Assembly: GCA_030272155.1 (NCBI GenBank)
Contig: CP126192.1
Coordinates: forward strand, 4,808,501 to 4,872,500
DNA length: 64,000 nucleotides
Reading direction: 5' to 3'
Source of the DNA: Tetradesmus obliquus
Taxonomy: Eukaryota > Chlorophyta > Chlorophyceae > Sphaeropleales > Scenedesmaceae
Within the stretch, counting starts at the first letter, position 1. Each line of letters opens with the position of its first letter. Under the pieces are notes generated by a model, which did not search any database, was not told where the DNA came from, and worked only from the letters and a program-made list of their open reading frames with translations. Shown in pieces: positions 11,688 through 22,767 of the stretch. The translations under genes and the position numbers were made by a program.

Positions 11688-12225
11688 TCAAAAACCCTGG
11701 TAACACACGTCGTACGAAGCTGCTGCTGCCGCCGTCTTGCCGCTGACGGGCTGCCACACGCTAGAAACGGGCACTACGCACTGCACTGGCACAGGATGGC
11801 AGCTTCCCCAGCCATCTGCTCTGGCTGCCAGCGCCTTGGGCCACTCCAGGCTGCTGCTGCTGTCTGCACCAACAGGTGGCATGTGCATGCAAGCGCCAAC
11901 GCCTGTGCCTGGCAGCGTCCTGCGTGAATGTAGTTCAGGAACAGGCAACACTTGCGACACACGGCTTCCAGAGCGGACCATAGGCAGCAGCTACAGCGTG
12001 TAGTTTATCACTGCACAGGGCTGCCAAGCACACCAGCGTCACATGCAGCTCCTGCTGCAACGTCTGTGCGGGCACAGGCCCCAGAAGACAGTGCTGAGCT
12101 CAGCGGCTCGCCTGACCTGCTGGTGCCCGCAGGGAAGCTACAGCTGTAAAAGGACGAATTTATACGGCTCCAGCATTCCGAAGGACCTTGGTAAATGCAT
12201 AGCTGCGCACAGCTATAGCTGTCCT

Positions 12226-12276
<51 letters not shown>

Positions 12277-15200
12277 CCCCACCTGCACTTGAGCTCCTTC
12301 CAGAAGGCCATCATGAGCGTGGTGCGCCGCCCATCAGCTGCAGGAGCCGGGCCCCTGCCAGGGATGACCCCTGCACAGCAGCCAGGCCAGCACAGCAGCT
12401 GCATGCTTAGCAATATCTCAGCAGGGCTGCATCTCAGCAGCGGCCAAAAACACAACAGTGCTATCTAGCAGCGCACCCCAGTGCAGCTCAATGGCAAGAC
12501 GGTTGACTGCAATGCTTCCATTGCATTGCAGATGAAGTTCTCAAAAGACACAGCTGCAGTTGCTGGGTGGTGCAAGGTCTCACCGTGCAAGTACTTGCCA
12601 TCAAACATTACAAAGCGGTTGGTGGCAGGATATGCCAGCCAGCCTTTTGTCGCCAGTGGGCCACCCAGCAGCTGGTCAGTCACCAGTGTCGGGCCTCCAA
12701 CAAAGGGCTGCTGTGCTTGCTGCTGCTCTGCTGGGATGCTGTTCAATGCTGCTGCATCTGGTGCATCTGGTGCATCCTTATTGATGATGCTGCTGGTGCT
12801 GCTGGCGCTGGCTGTGTTGCGTGCCAGGTACAGCACGCTAGTGAAGATAGGGTTGCGCACGCCGCCCTGCCCTTCATCGTCGCTGTCATAATGCAGCTGG
12901 TGACCTGCACATGTGCAACGGCGCAACAGTCATTGGTGCCATCTCGGTACATAGGGCTAACACAACTTGAAGCAGACTTCACAGAGCCGCAGCAGCCTGC
13001 AGAGCTCAGTTACAGTGCAGTAACAGCATGTTGTGCATTGTGTGGCATCAACTCCAATGTGTTGTTGGTGTCTTTACATACAGCCTGCAGGACATCTTGC
13101 TTGTCAATCTACTAGATACCAACACGCTGCTGCTGCTGCTGCCTCACCTGAGCTGTGGCGTCGGCAGTGAGCCCAGAACTCAGCGTACTGCGCACCAGCC
13201 GCTGCTGGGCAGTACTCCAGCGCAAGCTGCCGCAGGTGGTGCGCCAGCTGGTGCATGCTGCTGCTCTGCGGCTCATCCTGCAGGGCGTATGTGTATGTGT
13301 ATGTGAACAGTATGTCATGAACACAGCGTGGTGAGGCCAGTGGTGGGGTCAGTGCAGGCTGGCTGACACAAGGTTCTGCGCAGTGGCATACAGTCGCACA
13401 CTACAGATGTGTGAGTGCTGCGATTGATTGGCGGTGCCTGAAGAAAAAGATGAGACTCAGACCATGCATGAGCAATTCAGTGTAATAATGCGCCGCAGAG
13501 CTGTCCCTAAAGGCAGCTAAGGCTTCAGTAACGAGAATGGCAGCTGGCAAAGCATTCATAGCTGCCCCAAACACACTCACAAGCCTGAAGAAGTAGCTGA
13601 AGTAGCCGACACGGCCGTAGCTGTGCTCGCGCCAGAAAGGCGCAGCAGGTGCAAACACCTGCTGCAGGTGCAGCAGCAGCTGCTGCGGCAGCGCAGCGTC
13701 AAGCACCTGCAGCAGGAAGTCGCTGGCGCCGCCCTGACTGCTCTGTTCTGCTGCTGCTGTTGGTGTGCTGCTGGGCAGTGCATACTGCAGCACCTGCGTG
13801 CATGGCACAGGAGGTTCTGCTTGTCACATATTTATTGTCCAAACTCAAATGTTACAAGCCCTGTGGCCTGCAGCAAGCCAAGGGTCATACAAGCATCAGG
13901 ATACGGCTTGCCTTATGCTGCGTTGCTTCTTCATTCAACTTCGCCTCACCTCACTCGACAGCCTGAATTTGAACCCTAACGCCGCCAGATGCACTGCAGC
14001 CTGCGCTTCCCGCCCAGACTGGCACAGCAGCATGGCCAGCGCTGAGCGTGCGGCATCAGCAGCCTCTGCCTCTGCTGCACACGCCTTGTTGCTTTCAAGC
14101 AGCAGGCCGTCTTGCTGTCCTGCAAGCTGCTCTGCTGCTGCTATTGCCCGCTGCAGGTGTGCCTCAGCCTGCTGCAGCTCATCCTGTGATGCTGCACTGG
14201 CCTTGAGCACCTGCAGGGCAAGTACAAGTGTGCCATTTGGCAGGCACACACCATGGTGATGCCAGCAGTGCCACAACTCAAGCCTGCAGCTAAAGACATC
14301 ACCAAATGCGCCCATACAGCTGCCTGCTTTGTGACGAAGATCTTCAGTTTGTCACGGTTTGATTGCACAAACTGGGCTGGCGCCAGTGCTGCATCCCCTA
14401 CAGCCACTAGTTCTGCATGCAAGCATGAAAGTCGCAGGAGCGGTGGTACCTGACCGCACCTGCCCCAGAGCACTATGGGCTGCCACGAAGCTTGGGAAGT
14501 ACTTCAGGCTGTGCTGCAGCTGTTGCACTGCCTCCTGCAGCCTGTCCTGCCGCCTGCAGGTAAACACCCAGGCCAGCCGCAGGGCAGAGGGCACACAGTG
14601 CCATGTAGGTTTGGATTCAGGTTGCACTTGCACATGAGTCGTGCAGTTCAGTGACAGGCGCAGGCACAGCGGCCGGCTTCCACATGCTGCCACCCCAACA
14701 CCTTGCAGGAACGAGTTGCAAAGCATGCCAGCAGCGCAGTGCAGCTGCCAGCTATGCTGCATGTTCAACGCTGTGCCCAGGTGGCAATGCCAGCATATGA
14801 GTGCTAGGTGTTGTCGTCCGTACTTGCCACCTTGTGCACAGCTGCGCCAGCAGGCACATGGGGCACGAGCCTGCGGTTCACCTGTACAGCAGCCCCAGCT
14901 GCAGGTGGGTTGAGGCCAGCAGGAAAGCCGGCTCATCTAGGCACAGCTCCAGGTCCAGCGAGTGCGCAGCTGCAGGGAAGCGCACGAAGTAGACAGCGAG
15001 CAAAGACATGCAGGAGCAGAGCACACGCTGAGGTGAGGCAGACGTCTGCTGATGGCTGTATGGTGCATCATAGGGGTGAGACATCAGCTGCATCAGTGCC
15101 AGCCAGGCCGAGCAGGGCAGCTGGCAGGTGCAGCTGGCTGCTGCCTGACGAAAGCCTGAGCATGGTCGCACGCGTGGCATGCTGCAACTGGTGTTGAATG

Positions 15201-15575
15201 CTGGCTGCTGACTGCAGCTGCAGCTTGCCGTAAAGCAGCGTCTAGCAGCACTGAGTGCTGCGCTGAGCATGGCAATTCCACTACTCAGTGTCTCAGGCCA
15301 TGGCCTGAGATGGCCATCTGCGAAGGAAACAGCTGTACCAAGCTGGTGATGATGGCCAGCACACCTGTGTCGCTGTCCCTTACACTGTTGCCAAGCGCCT
15401 GTATTGACTGCTGCAGCTTCTGCTCAATGAGACTGTCTGCGCTTACATCAGCACAGAGTGGCTGCTGCTGCTTGACCAGCTTTACAGCCTGCCTGAACAG
15501 ACTGAGAGGCGACGGTGTCCTGCAAGAAGCATGCGGATTCGTGTGAGTTGACATGCCAGGTGCCATGATGCTCAA
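11688..15575 (-). CDS. TPR plus 2OG-Fe(II) oxygenase (prolyl-4-hydroxylase-like) protein
   Basis: Eleven minus-strand exons close in phase to about 595 residues: 15575-15339, 15241-15172, 14969-14882, 14553-14460, 14210-13950, 13793-13581, 13277-13148, 12904-12584, 12370-12283, 12143-12034, 11863-11688. Residues about 100-250 form tetratricopeptide-like helices (PAFLLASTHLQLGLLYRRQD, LQHSLKYFPSFVAAHSALGQ). The C-terminal half is an oxygenase of the double-stranded beta-helix type. HYDSD supplies the HxD iron ligands, VLYL and GGPTLV the core strands, and NRFVMFDGKYLHG the distal His. PGRGPAPAADGRRTTLMMAFW carries the 2-oxoglutarate-binding Arg. The substrate is unknown. The start could be at 15575, 15563 or 15554, and the second exon (15241-15172) and the two last exons rest mainly on phase. 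An intronic (CAG)n tract lies at 12226-12275. Confidence 0.8.
12226..12275 (+). repeat. (CAG)n microsatellite in oxygenase intron
   Basis: About 16 CAG units lie immediately inside an intron of the minus-strand oxygenase gene, three bases beyond its GTGGGG donor region. On the sense strand the run is CTG. Confidence 0.9.
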
Positions 15576-15646
15576 TGATGAAGCACTTCTGCAACAGCTT
15601 CCATCTCACTTGTTTCCTGTGTTGGCTCGCTTTGCTGCTGGCTCCA

Positions 15647-15686
<40 letters not shown>

Positions 15687-16114
15687 AATTTTATCCCAGC
15701 TTGAACTGCTGCTGTGTTACCCTAAAGCAGCCAGCTCAACTGCCTGCAAGCAACTGAAGGTTCCAGACATCTGAGGAACCTCTAGACACTGCCAGCAGAA
15801 CGAAAGCAACCACTATTCAAAGCCTGCTGATCATGACAGTCAGCTGCTGCAGGTTTAGCAGCAGGTCTCCGACACTGCTCCGGCCCATCCTAGCTTGCGG
15901 TGGGGCCAGCCGCGGCATACACTAGACATTACAGCATCAAAGGCTACATCACATCGCTGCTCTGTCGTTCGTTTGGGTTTGGACAGCAACCACCACCTCT
16001 TTGTTGTACACTCCCTTGCTGCAACCTGCAGTTCATTGTTTCCTTCAACAAAAAACGTTGTTTTATAAATCCTTTAAATCAGGCTTCCATTTGCTGGTAG
16101 GCTGCTGAGCAGGC
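15576..16114. other. Divergent promoter region, oxygenase (-) / YTH (+)
   Basis: About 540 bases between two divergent start codons. It contains a (CTG)n tract at about 15648-15686 and an AT-rich stretch at about 16045-16085 just before the YTH start. No further gene is seen. Confidence 0.45.
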
Positions 16115-19100
16115 ATGGACGGAGATTATGAAGAGCAGGGTCAGGACGAGAACCTGCTGGATTTTGAAGAGGATGAGCAAGAGGATAACGGGATTTACGA
16201 AGGTTACGATCAGGGGGCTGAGGGATATGAAGGCGAGGAGTATGAGGGAGCTGAGGCAGAAGGGGAAGACCTCATGGAGCAAGATGAGGAGCAGCAAGGC
16301 GATGATGGCGCAGATGAGCTTTTGGAAGGGTTAGAAGGTACGTGATGCTTCTGTTGTGGCAGGTGGCAGCTTGCTTGCCGCTGCGGACCACCTCATCAGC
16401 TTGCCTGCCCTTCTGCTGTTGCTGTTCACTGCTGCTGCAGATGAGGACGATCATGAGGAGCAGCAGCAGCAGCAGCAAGCTCAGCCGCAGGCACGCGATG
16501 GTGAAGAGGCACAACAACAGGAAAGCATGCAGCAGGACAAAGGCGGCAAGAAGATCATAGATCTGACCAAGTCTTCAAACAGGGTGAGCTGCTACTCCAG
16601 TTGTTGCAGATGCTGCCACCTGTCGTACCTGCACGACAGATACGTCTGTATGCTTTTGCTCTACTGCTCAGCATCTGCTACTGCTCAGCAGCTACCATGA
16701 GCTTTGGCTGCCTGTTCGCAGCATTGAAAACCTTGAACTTTGTGCATGGGCACGTGAACGAAGCTGCTGACCATGCATACTACACTTGCTGCACTAGCTT
16801 TCTTCATTTGCCCGCATCCAGCCCTGCTTGTGGCGTCAAGTGCATCCAGCAGCGGCAACTGACCATTACACCTATCTGCCTCTGCTTGTGTCTTGCAGCT
16901 CCAGAGCATACAGCAGCGCATCGGTGCGCCACAGCAGCAGCAACAGCCCGGCAAACCCGGCCCGCAGCAGCAGCAGCAACGCATCCCGCCGCCCCAGCAG
17001 CAGCAGCAGCAGCGCGGCCCTGTCGCCGGCCCTAAGGCCCCGCCCGGCCAGCCGCAGCGCCTGGGCCCAAAGCGTTATTTCATGCTCAAGTCAGTCAACG
17101 CAGTCAACTGGGACACTGCGCGGCAGCACAGCTGCTGGGCCACGCAGCCGCAGAACGAGGCTGTGTTTGACGCTGCGCTGCGCAAGGGCTGCGCTGTCGT
17201 GCTGTTCCTATCCATCAACGGCTCTGGCTGCATCCAGGGCTATGGCCTCATGCGTAGCGCCTCCGGCAACGGCCCGCGTGACGTGCCCTGGCAGGACATC
17301 ACCGAGAGCGTTTCAAATTTTGATGTGTCCTGGGACTGCACCGCGCCCATCAAGTTTGACGCCGTGCGCGGCATCACCAACCCCTGGGGTGAGCTGCGTG
17401 GCGGCCGCAGGGTTCAGGGCGAGCCCGTGCCGCTAAACCGCCACAGGGACGGCCAGGAGCTGGCCCCACTCACTGGCGAGGCGCTGCTGGCTGCAATGAA
17501 CCAGAATGCAGCGGCGCTGGGGCAGCCGGCGAAGGGCCCGCTGGCTGCAGCAGGCATGGCCGCACCTGGTGGCGGGCGCGGCATGCAGCAGCAGGGGGTG
17601 CAGGGCGTGCCGCCCCACCTGCAGCAGCGCATGATGATGCAGCAGGGTGGGGTGGGTGTTGGCGGCAGGATGGGCATGATGGGCCCGGGTGGCATGATGC
17701 CAGGTGGCAGGGGAGGCATGCAGGGGCCACCCGGCATGCAGGGGCCTGGCGGGCGCATGGGGATGATGGGGCCGGGTGGCATGATGGCTGGCGGCAGAGG
17801 AGGCATGCCACCTGGCATGGCAGCAGCAGGGCCTGGCATGCGGCAGCCGCCACCGCCGCCAATGCGGCCAGGGGTCCGGGGCGGCCCCGGTATGCAGCAG
17901 CAGCAGCAGCAGCAGCCGCCGTCTAAGGGGCTGGCGCGGTTTGCAGGGCGGCTGGAGGGGCTGCCAGGCCCGGGGCAGCAGCAGCACCACCCACAAGGCT
18001 GGCAGCAGCAGCTGCAGCAGCAGCGGCAGCGTGGCGCCAGCCCGCCGCCACACCACAGCCGCAGCAGTGAGGGCCACAGGCGCAGCCGTAGCAGGAGCCG
18101 CAGCCGCAGCAGGAGCCGCAGCAGGAGTCCCGGGCACCACCGCGGCAGGTCACACTCGGATCAGCGTGCGGGGCACTCTGGCAGCAGGGGTGGTGAGGGT
18201 GGCGGCGGGCATGGGGGAATCACATCGCAGCACAATGCTGCTGCTGCTGGCGGCGCTGCGGCCAGGCAGGGCGAGGGCCTAGATGAGACCAGCTCAGAGA
18301 ACATCACATATGAGATGTACCTGGCTGCATATGATAAGGTGCAGCAGCGGCTGAAGACGGTCAGCAACTACGTGCAGAAGGATGCGCCACAGCAGCAGCA
18401 GCAGCAGCCGGCGCAGCAAGTGCAGCAGCGCTCGCAGCAGCAGTGGGCGCAGCAGCAGCAGCAGCAGGCTGCTGCGGGTGCTGGCAGCGGTATGGCGCCG
18501 CAGCAACCACGGCAGCAGCAGCAGCAGCCTCAGATGCAGATGGTGCCGTATGGCGGCGCTGGCGATGGCATGAATGGAGGCGGCGGCATGCAGCAGCAGC
18601 AGCAGCAGGGCGCACCTGGTGTGGCTGGTGGTGCTGTGCGCGGTGCTGGCGGTGGCATGATGCGTGGCGTGGCTGGTGGTGGCAACCCTGCTGCAGCTGG
18701 CAGGGTAGCGGCAGCTAATATCCCTACGCTGGAAGAGTAAGTGGGCCTTGCTGGGCAGATCGTGGTGTGTGGCGTGTGCTGTCCTGTTTGAAGTTGATTT
18801 GTACAAGAAATCGAGTTACACGTGACCTCAAGTGCCGAGGCAGCACCGTGTTGTTTATGCAAGGGGTCGTTGGTAAGCGCATGGGTTGCGTCAAGGCAAA
18901 ACCACAACACGCACCCACCGCAGGTTCGAGTACATCCAGCACGTGCCCTTGATTGAATCAGCATGCTGGCCCCTGGGTGCCAGTTGTGCGGCAATGCGAT
19001 GTTCAGCTTTTCTCGCCCGCCTGCCATGCCTTGAACAGCTGCTGCGCCGTGTGTACAATACCTGCATTCATGTGCTCTTCTTGTCAGAAGATTGTCAGAT

Positions 19101-21640
19101 ATCTGATCTGTAGCTGCTTCTGCATGATGCTATCGCTGCCCAACAGGAGTCACAAGCAAAGAGAGTGCGTGTATGTTGTTGGACAGAGAGATTTCAGTCA
19201 GTTGCGTAGCCGTTGTTGTTCTTAGTGTGTGGGTGTGTCAGGTTGTTGCAGTGGTTCATGTGTGCAAGTACCGGTGGCCGTGTGAACAGTGTTGTCATGG
19301 AGTGTGCGAGGGATCAAAAAGAGTGTTTGAGCGGCATCAGCACTATAGCACTAGCATTTCTTTTAGTGCAGCAGGATGATAGTTTTCAGCTAGAGTACTT
19401 CAGCAAAGCCAGTTTATTGGAGTTCAGGATAGCACAGCTGGCTTCATAGAGTTTGATGTGCAATGCACAGCATGTTGCTGGCGTTTTGCTCTCCCTCACA
19501 GTCCTGATTGAATGTGCTTGCTTCCACTGCTATCAGTGTCTTCTCACCAGCATTTCAAACGTACACTGTCGAGCAGTGCTCATTCTTGCAGATTTTTTGC
19601 GACAAAAACAAGCTTGGCAGCTACTGAGCATTTGGCATTCAGAATGCACTGTCATGTCTGCGAGTTACGGATGCAAGGAACGCAGGAGCAGGATGGACGC
19701 AGTTTCAATGCCCAGCTGTGCTGCCACTGTTGGTTGCGAGGGGTGTGCTGTGAGGGGGCTTGTGGTCGCCAGGCTGGCGGCTAGGATTGACTGGGCTAGG
19801 CTTGGCTTGGAGTTTAGGGTAGCTGAGGTCCTAAGCCAGCATGGAAAAAGGGGTTGCGGCATCGTCACAAAACGTTAGAGCGAGGATCGGGGGGCTGGCG
19901 TGTTGCGCGTGTCTGCTGTAGCACGTGCTACTCTGAACATAGTGATAGTCTGTCATGTTCCTCCTCTCTTTGCCATGCAACAGCTACATCCCAGCTGCGG
20001 GTCTGGACTGGTTGTGGCCAAGGTAATGTGTTGTTGGAGCACGGCTGCCCTGGTTGCGCTGCCAAGCACCGCAACGCAGCTTCTACAGCTGCTGTCAAGC
20101 ATATGGGCTGCCTGTGTCCCTGATGTGCAGCACCGTGTGGTGCCTGCAAGTGTTCAGAAATGCTTGCCATGTGCCATGGCGGCATGTATGTGGCTGCACA
20201 CATGTAGATGCCCACATGATGTGCACTGTCCAGCTGCAATATGCTGGCAGAGCTTTGGTGGGCAAGTGACGGGGCAATAAGTGTACAATCGCTCGCGGGC
20301 GCCGGGTCGCCATGTTCTGTTTGTGCATGTTTTCTTGTTCTGCTGCTGCTGCTGCTGCTGCTGCTCCTGCCCTGCCATGGTAGCTCTTGTCACCATGTCT
20401 CTGTGCCAGACACCTGCTGCTTGGCTTATGGTTCGCTGTTGTTTTGGTTTCCTACCATGCATGTAGTGCTACCAAGCACTTGTTTATCTCCATTTCACCT
20501 GTGCATCCTTGTGCTGATCAGAGGTAGGTCAGTGTCCAAAAACTCGGCCACCATGTGGGCATGTTCAGCTGCCCTTCTCAGCTGTGTTGCTGCCAGTGCC
20601 TTGACACGACTGCAGGTACAGCGCGGCAGGTAAACATTGCAGGACAGGTGCCTGCCATGGTATGTTGTTATCAGGTAAGCCCAAGGTAAGTGTCAGCGCG
20701 CAGCAACAGCACACAGCGGCAGCAGTGACAGCACCAGGCAGCTCCTCGCAGCATACTCCAGTCAGCCCTTATAACCGCCCCTCATGTTCACCGCTCTCAT
20801 GCCGTCTGCTTCCCTGCTGCCTCCTGCGCCCGTGTGTTGCGTGCTGTTGCGCTGCATCCTGCGTACCGTCACCCTCACCGCAGGTACATGCAGCGCATCA
20901 AGAGCAAGTGGCTGGAGCGCGGCCAGCAGTGCCCCTACAGCGATGACGTCATTCGTGCCAAGTACTTTGAGAAGCTGCCTAAGCACATGGGAGGCAGCGG
21001 CGGCGGCAGCAGCAGCAGGCCTGCTGGGCCCGGCAATGCTGCAGGGCCAGGCGCTGCAGGTGGTGCAGGTTCTGGTACTGGTGGGTATGTGCGTCGCGCG
21101 GCAGCAGCAGCAGGACAGCAGCAGCAGCAGCAGCAGGCTGGCGGTGCCGGGCGCAGCCAGCAGAAGCTTGCTGCTGCGGGTGGCGGCATGAAGGCTGCCG
21201 GCGGCCCACCGGGCGCAGCAGCAGCAGCAGGCGGTGGCGGCGGGGCAGGCGCTATGGGTCCTGGTGGTGCCATGGGCCCTGGTGGTGCGGGCATGATGAA
21301 CCCCGCTGCTGCTGCTGCCATGATGGGCATGAACCCTGCTGCTGCGATGATGGGCATGAACATGATGAACCCCATGGCAGCGATGATGGCTGCTGGAGGT
21401 ATGGGCATGATGGGTCAGGGAGGCATGGGGATGGGCATGAACCCCATGAATGCCATGAACCCTATGAACACCATGAACCCCATGATGATGGGTGGTGGGG
21501 GTGCTGCTGGCATGCAAGGGGGTGGGGGTATGGGTGGGGAGATGATGCAGGGGGGTGGCGGCAGGCAGGGAATGGGCAGGGGCGGCGGCAGGGGTGGCAA
21601 GGGGCGGCCTCGGCAGAAGCAGCAGCAGGGCGGCTACTGA
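16115..21640 (+). CDS. YTH-domain (m6A reader) protein with RS and Gly/Met-rich regions
   Basis: Exons 16115-16337, 16441-16583, 16899-18736 and 20884-21640 close in phase to 986 residues. The N-terminus (1-75) is very acidic. Residues about 178-320 are a YTH domain. RYFMLKSVNAVNWDTARQHS opens it, and CWAT supplies the first cage Trp. NEAVFDAALRKG and VVLFLSINGSGCIQGYG are core strands. A second Trp is in DVPWQDI, and FDVSWD, GITNPWGE and RDGQELAPLTGEAL close the domain. The HRDGQEL ending resembles YTHDC1 and plant CPSF30-L more than YTHDF. A Gly/Met-rich segment follows with MGMMGPGGM repeats. Then come polyQ, an RS stretch (SRSRSRSRSR, base about 18085-18130), a helix (ITYEMYLAAYDKVQQRLKTV) and a long Met/Gly/Pro tail. 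Expected role: nuclear binding of m6A in mRNA, tied to splicing or 3' processing. The last intron is 2.1 kb, far longer than its neighbours. Confidence 0.9.
18737..20883 (+). other. 2.1-kb intron of the YTH gene
   Basis: It runs from a GTAAGT donor to a CCGCAG acceptor. No independent gene is supported. A second usable acceptor at 18921-18923 opens an in-frame stretch to a stop at 19113 (FEYIQHVPL and about 54 more residues), which could be an alternative last exon. A CTG tract lies at about 20340-20363. Confidence 0.5.
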
Positions 21641-21787
21641 GCGCAGTCAGGGCAGCGCAGCATGCGGCTGCAATGTTCGTGTGTCGTGTGTATGATGTGC
21701 TGCTAACTGGGTGCAGCTGGCTAGTGTCGTCACACAAATGGTTTGCCTGCTGAGGCAGCCAGCGGAGTATCGCTTGTGGGTGTTGAG

Positions 21788-21817
21788 GTGCTAGATGCTG
21801 GCGCCAGCACCTAGCAC
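21788..21817 (+). repeat. 3' UTR near-palindrome, 14-bp arms
   Basis: GTGCTAGATGCTGG and CCAGCACCTAGCAC flank a CG centre. The one mismatch is a G-U pair in RNA, and TTT follows. It lies about 150 bases past the YTH stop codon. Confidence 0.7.
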
Positions 21818-21865
21818 TTTGACTGCAGGCCGGCTAGCATGTGGTGACAGCAGCTGTCAGCATGT

Positions 21866-21886
21866 GGTGACGGCACTGCCGTCACC
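21866..21886 (+). repeat. Perfect 9-bp stem, 3-base loop hairpin
   Basis: GGTGACGGC, ACT, GCCGTCACC. It directly precedes a TGTAA poly(A) motif, and the phrase agcatgtggtgac occurs twice just upstream. Confidence 0.7.
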
Positions 21887-21888
21887 TG

Positions 21889-21893
21889 TGTAA
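21889..21893 (+). terminator. TGTAA polyadenylation motif after YTH gene
   Basis: TGTAA lies about 250 bases past the stop, right after the 21866-21886 hairpin. That position suits a chlorophycean 3' UTR. Confidence 0.45.
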
Positions 21894-22303
21894 CAACTTA
21901 TGTGTACGCCAGACTTGCGCTGTGTCAAAGGGTAGCGTGGTGTAAAGAAATGAAGAAAGTCGCTGATTGCATTCTCAAGCTCGAGTGTTCTGTATCTAGG
22001 TGACACGTCGCTGCAATCAGTTGCAACCAGTTGGATAGCCTGCTGTGCTATAACACCTCAGTACGGTACTGATGCCACGTCGTGGTCAGCTTTTTTTGCC
22101 CGCTATGTTGCTTGCAGCGTTCCATTGCAGCATTGCAGCCCACCAGTCACAGCAACACCGTTGTGTCAGTCTGGCAAGGGCAGGATAAGTCCAGTTCTGA
22201 GCTGTCCGACAATGGTAGGCTACCAATCTGCATATGCATTTGCTACCTCATCTACTGTCTGCTTAAGGAGACGAACACCGCGCCAGTCAATCACTTTGAA
22301 CTG

Positions 22304-22308
22304 TTACA
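22304..22308 (-). terminator. TGTAA polyadenylation motif after APR gene
   Basis: Minus-strand TGTAA about 460 bases past the APR stop codon. It is a candidate only. Confidence 0.3.
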
Positions 22309-22767
22309 CTGACTGACATTGCCGTGATGAGCGGTCAACGACAGCAACAGCGGCGTACTCAGCAAGTCCGCACAGCCCATGCCAAGTTGGCAGGCCTACA
22401 ATCAACATCTGTACACACCAACTATAGCACACAAGTAACACAATGATTGTGCCAGGACTTGACAAAGTGCCCCATATGTATATCACGTCCGCCATGCCCC
22501 GCTCCTCGGCGTTACACACTAGGAGCCCAGCATGCAGACTACCGTATAATGAAAGGTCGTCAGCAGTGCGCGGCGCTGCATGCAGCAGTTCCTGGTGCAG
22601 CAGCAGCACATCTGCTCCAAACTCAACCCCACGCACACGCGCGCTCACACAACACCACACACCTCTGCACACACCCCTGCAGACACAGCACGGGCTGCCG
22701 TCTATCATCACCAACAACCAGCAACCATCGATATGTACACTCAATACATCATGTACGCATAATCGGT

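Larger units (their letters stand above)
21641..22767. other. Convergent 3' region, YTH (+) / APR (-)
   Basis: About 1.1 kb with no gene. It holds two strong hairpins (21788-21817 and 21866-21886), a TGTAA on the plus strand at 21889, and TTACA (minus-strand TGTAA) at 22304. Confidence 0.5.

Noticed and set aside
12226..12275. CAG tracts as a CRISPR array or other designed repeat
   Set aside because: These are simple triplet microsatellites without spacers, found throughout this genome region.
17414..18140. Long minus-strand frames opposite the YTH exon
   Set aside because: They are Pro/Leu/Ala-rich mirror images of Gly/Met/Gln repeats on the plus strand, so they are shadows of the real exon.
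19453..19878. 141-residue open frame inside the YTH intron
   Set aside because: It has no recognisable domain, no splice partners and no codon character distinct from neighbouring intron sequence.
20762..21517. 251-residue minus-strand frame rich in His/Val
   Set aside because: It is the antisense of the Met/Gly/Asn repeats of the YTH tail.
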